From JBMOKT01 sp049323895 (GTDB taxonomy: Bacteria; Bacillota; Peptococcia; Peptococcales; BICA1-8), in NCBI GenBank assembly GCA_049323895.1, contig JBMOKT010000023.1, positions 124,001 through 188,000 of the forward strand: 64,000 nucleotides of DNA. Reading direction: 5' to 3'. Every line of letters starts with the position of its first letter. Position 1 is the first letter of the stretch. The notes beneath the pieces were generated by a model. It ran no database searches. It worked only from the letters and a program-made list of their open reading frames with translations, and was not told the DNA's origin. The position numbers and the translations under genes are program-made. Below are positions 62,899-64,000 of the stretch, in pieces.

Positions 62899-63485
62899 TC
62901 ATGAGTAACAAAAATTGAGGTTATACCTACCTGTTTGATTATTCTTTTTAAATCTTCACGTATTTTATGCCGTAATTGTGTATCTAAATTACTAAAAGGC
63001 TCGTCGAAAAGAAGTATTGAGGGATTTGGAGCAAGTGAACGGGCTAATGCAACTCTCTGCTGCTGCCCCCCGCTTAACTCATAGGGATACCTTTTTTCTA
63101 AACCTTTTAGGTTTACTAAATCTAACATTTCTTTGATTCTATTTTGGATTGCATTAGTGTTTAATAATTTTAGTCCAAACCTAATATTTTTTTCTACGGT
63201 CATATGGGGAAACAGGGCATAATCTTGAAATACAACTCCTACTCCCCTTTTTTCCGGAGGAATAAAATAATTAATGTCAACCATGGTCTTGTTATCTATT
63301 TTTATGCTGCCTTTGTCAGGGACTTCTAAGCCGGCAATTAACCTTAGAATCGTGCTCTTGCCGCTGCCGCTTTCTCCTAAAATGGCAGTTACCTCTCCCT
63401 TTTCTATATTAAGACTAAAATCTGTAATAATATCTCTTTCCGAATTTTTATATTTAAAGCTTAGTCCCTTTATTTCCAAATACAT
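62844..63485 (-). CDS. ABC transporter ATPase (iron/Fbp-PotA-type), truncated C-terminus
   Basis: 213 aa. Walker A LGESGSGKST, Q-loop VFQDYALFPHMTV, signature LSGGQQQRVALARSL, Walker B ILLFDEPFSNLD and H-loop FVTHDQEDANVLADR are all intact. It ends DRKYIMDGI, where the family normally continues for 20-140 more residues (MOBE/regulatory part). The ATPase core may still work. It follows the permease gene by 2 nt. Confidence 0.82.
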   Translation of the reverse strand: MYLEIKGLSFKYKNSERDIITDFSLNIEKGEVTAILGESGSGKSTILRLIAGLEVPDKGSIKIDNKTMVDINYFIPPEKRGVGVVFQDYALFPHMTVEKNIRFGLKLLNTNAIQNRIKEMLDLVNLKGLEKRYPYELSGGQQQRVALARSLAPNPSILLFDEPFSNLDTQLRHKIREDLKRIIKQVGITSIFVTHDQEDANVLADRKYIMDGI

Positions 63486-63487
63486 AA

Positions 63488-64000
63488 TTAAACCTCCCTC
63501 TCCCCTGCCATATTGAAAAAATAAATTGATACAGAACTCACTAAAATTATTAACAGTGATGCAATGGAAGCCTCATGAATCATTTCGTCATTAGCATATT
63601 CAAAGGCTTTGGTTGCTAAGGTCTCAAAGTTAAAGGGTCTTAACAAAAGGGTCAGAGGCAGTTCCTTTAAAATATCAACAAATACCAAAATGAAACCACT
63701 TATTAAAGCAGTTTTCATCATAGGAAGGTCTACCTTAATAAAAGTCTGGCTTATATTCATGCCTAATGTTCTGGAGGCTTCAAAATACTTTTTCCCCACT
63801 TTTTGAAATCCTGCTTCAACTGAGTTATAGCCTATAGCCAGAAATCTAATTACATAGGCAAAAATAAGCATTGTAATACTTGTACTAAGCAATAGCTTAG
63901 GCCATTGGGGATTTATTATCTGGTAAAGCCAATAAAAATTATTATCTATGTTTAGAAATAGTACTATAACACCGATAGCTATTACCGCACCGGGAATTGA
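63488..64000 (-). CDS. Iron(III)-type ABC permease, C-terminal part (runs off window)
   Basis: Open frame continuing past the window end: SIPGAVIAIGVIVLFLNIDN upstream, then LLSTSITMLIFAYVIRFLAI and the EAA loop FEASRTLGMNISQTFIKVDL ahead of the last helices, ending ISSVS-like SIYFFNMAGEREV. This is the C-terminal half of an FbpB-type (two-EAA-loop) permease. The solute-binding protein gene may lie outside. Partial at its 5' end. Confidence 0.8.
   Translation of the reverse strand, partial: SIPGAVIAIGVIVLFLNIDNNFYWLYQIINPQWPKLLLSTSITMLIFAYVIRFLAIGYNSVEAGFQKVGKKYFEASRTLGMNISQTFIKVDLPMMKTALISGFILVFVDILKELPLTLLLRPFNFETLATKAFEYANDEMIHEASIASLLIILVSSVSIYFFNMAGEREV

Noticed and set aside
1..64000. 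CRISPR arrays, rRNA and tRNA genes
   Set aside because: No evenly spaced direct repeats and no tRNA- or rRNA-like conserved segments were seen on reading both strands.

Overview
This 64 kb window looks like the chromosome of an anaerobic, spore-forming (or formerly spore-forming) low-GC Firmicute of the Clostridia, probably Peptococcaceae-like. The evidence is a trimeric [FeFe]-hydrogenase, de novo NAD synthesis through NadABC, PdxST-type PLP synthesis, relics of sigI and a GerA germination receptor, AGGAGG ribosome sites, frequent TTG/GTG starts, and a large MttB-type methyltransferase cluster. The species cannot be named from the sequence.

Layout. 1-8.5 kb: a decayed peptide/nickel permease, then menFDHBEC with menI on the other strand, covering chorismate to dihydroxynaphthoate; menA and menG are not here. 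A group II intron relic (domain V/VI) lies beside menI. 8.7-17 kb: cofactor genes nadABC, thiC under a TPP riboswitch, pdxST, and panCD behind a structured leader with a terminator. 17-26.4 kb: a signalling and sporulation block. It holds a frameshifted sigI, then a six-gene operon (HD-GYP protein, HATPase anti-sigma-like kinase, two STAS proteins, SpoIIE-type phosphatase, FapA-like polymer protein) behind a c-di-GMP-I riboswitch, then a rearranged, frameshifted gerA locus. 26.4-30.7 kb: a NuoE/NuoF/[FeFe]-hydrogenase operon. 30.8-43.8 kb: mixed housekeeping and accessory genes, including convergent comA/comB (sulfolactate), a PAS-HD-GYP protein and small zinc-ribbon genes.

43.8-56.6 kb: ten same-strand genes forming a methylated-amine module. 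It contains three non-pyrrolysine MttB paralogues, two corrinoid proteins, a methylfolate:corrinoid methyltransferase, an ASKHA (HyuA-like) ATPase with an apparent winged-helix insert, a BCCT transporter, a PocR-AraC regulator and a stand-alone MetH-activation-domain protein. The likely flow is import of a quaternary amine by BCCT, demethylation by MttB onto a corrinoid protein, and methyl transfer to tetrahydrofolate. The ATPase and activation-domain protein may keep the cobalt active (inference). The substrates are unknown.

57-64 kb: an M23 lipoprotein, an ArsR-NifX-like-permease operon with a clear promoter/operator, a flavoprotein, a PaaX-type regulator, and a junction where a CPBP protease gene and an iron-type ABC ATPase gene appear truncated at the same point.

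At least six loci carry apparent single-base frameshifts, several in homopolymers. These could be real decay or residual assembly indels; raw reads would decide.
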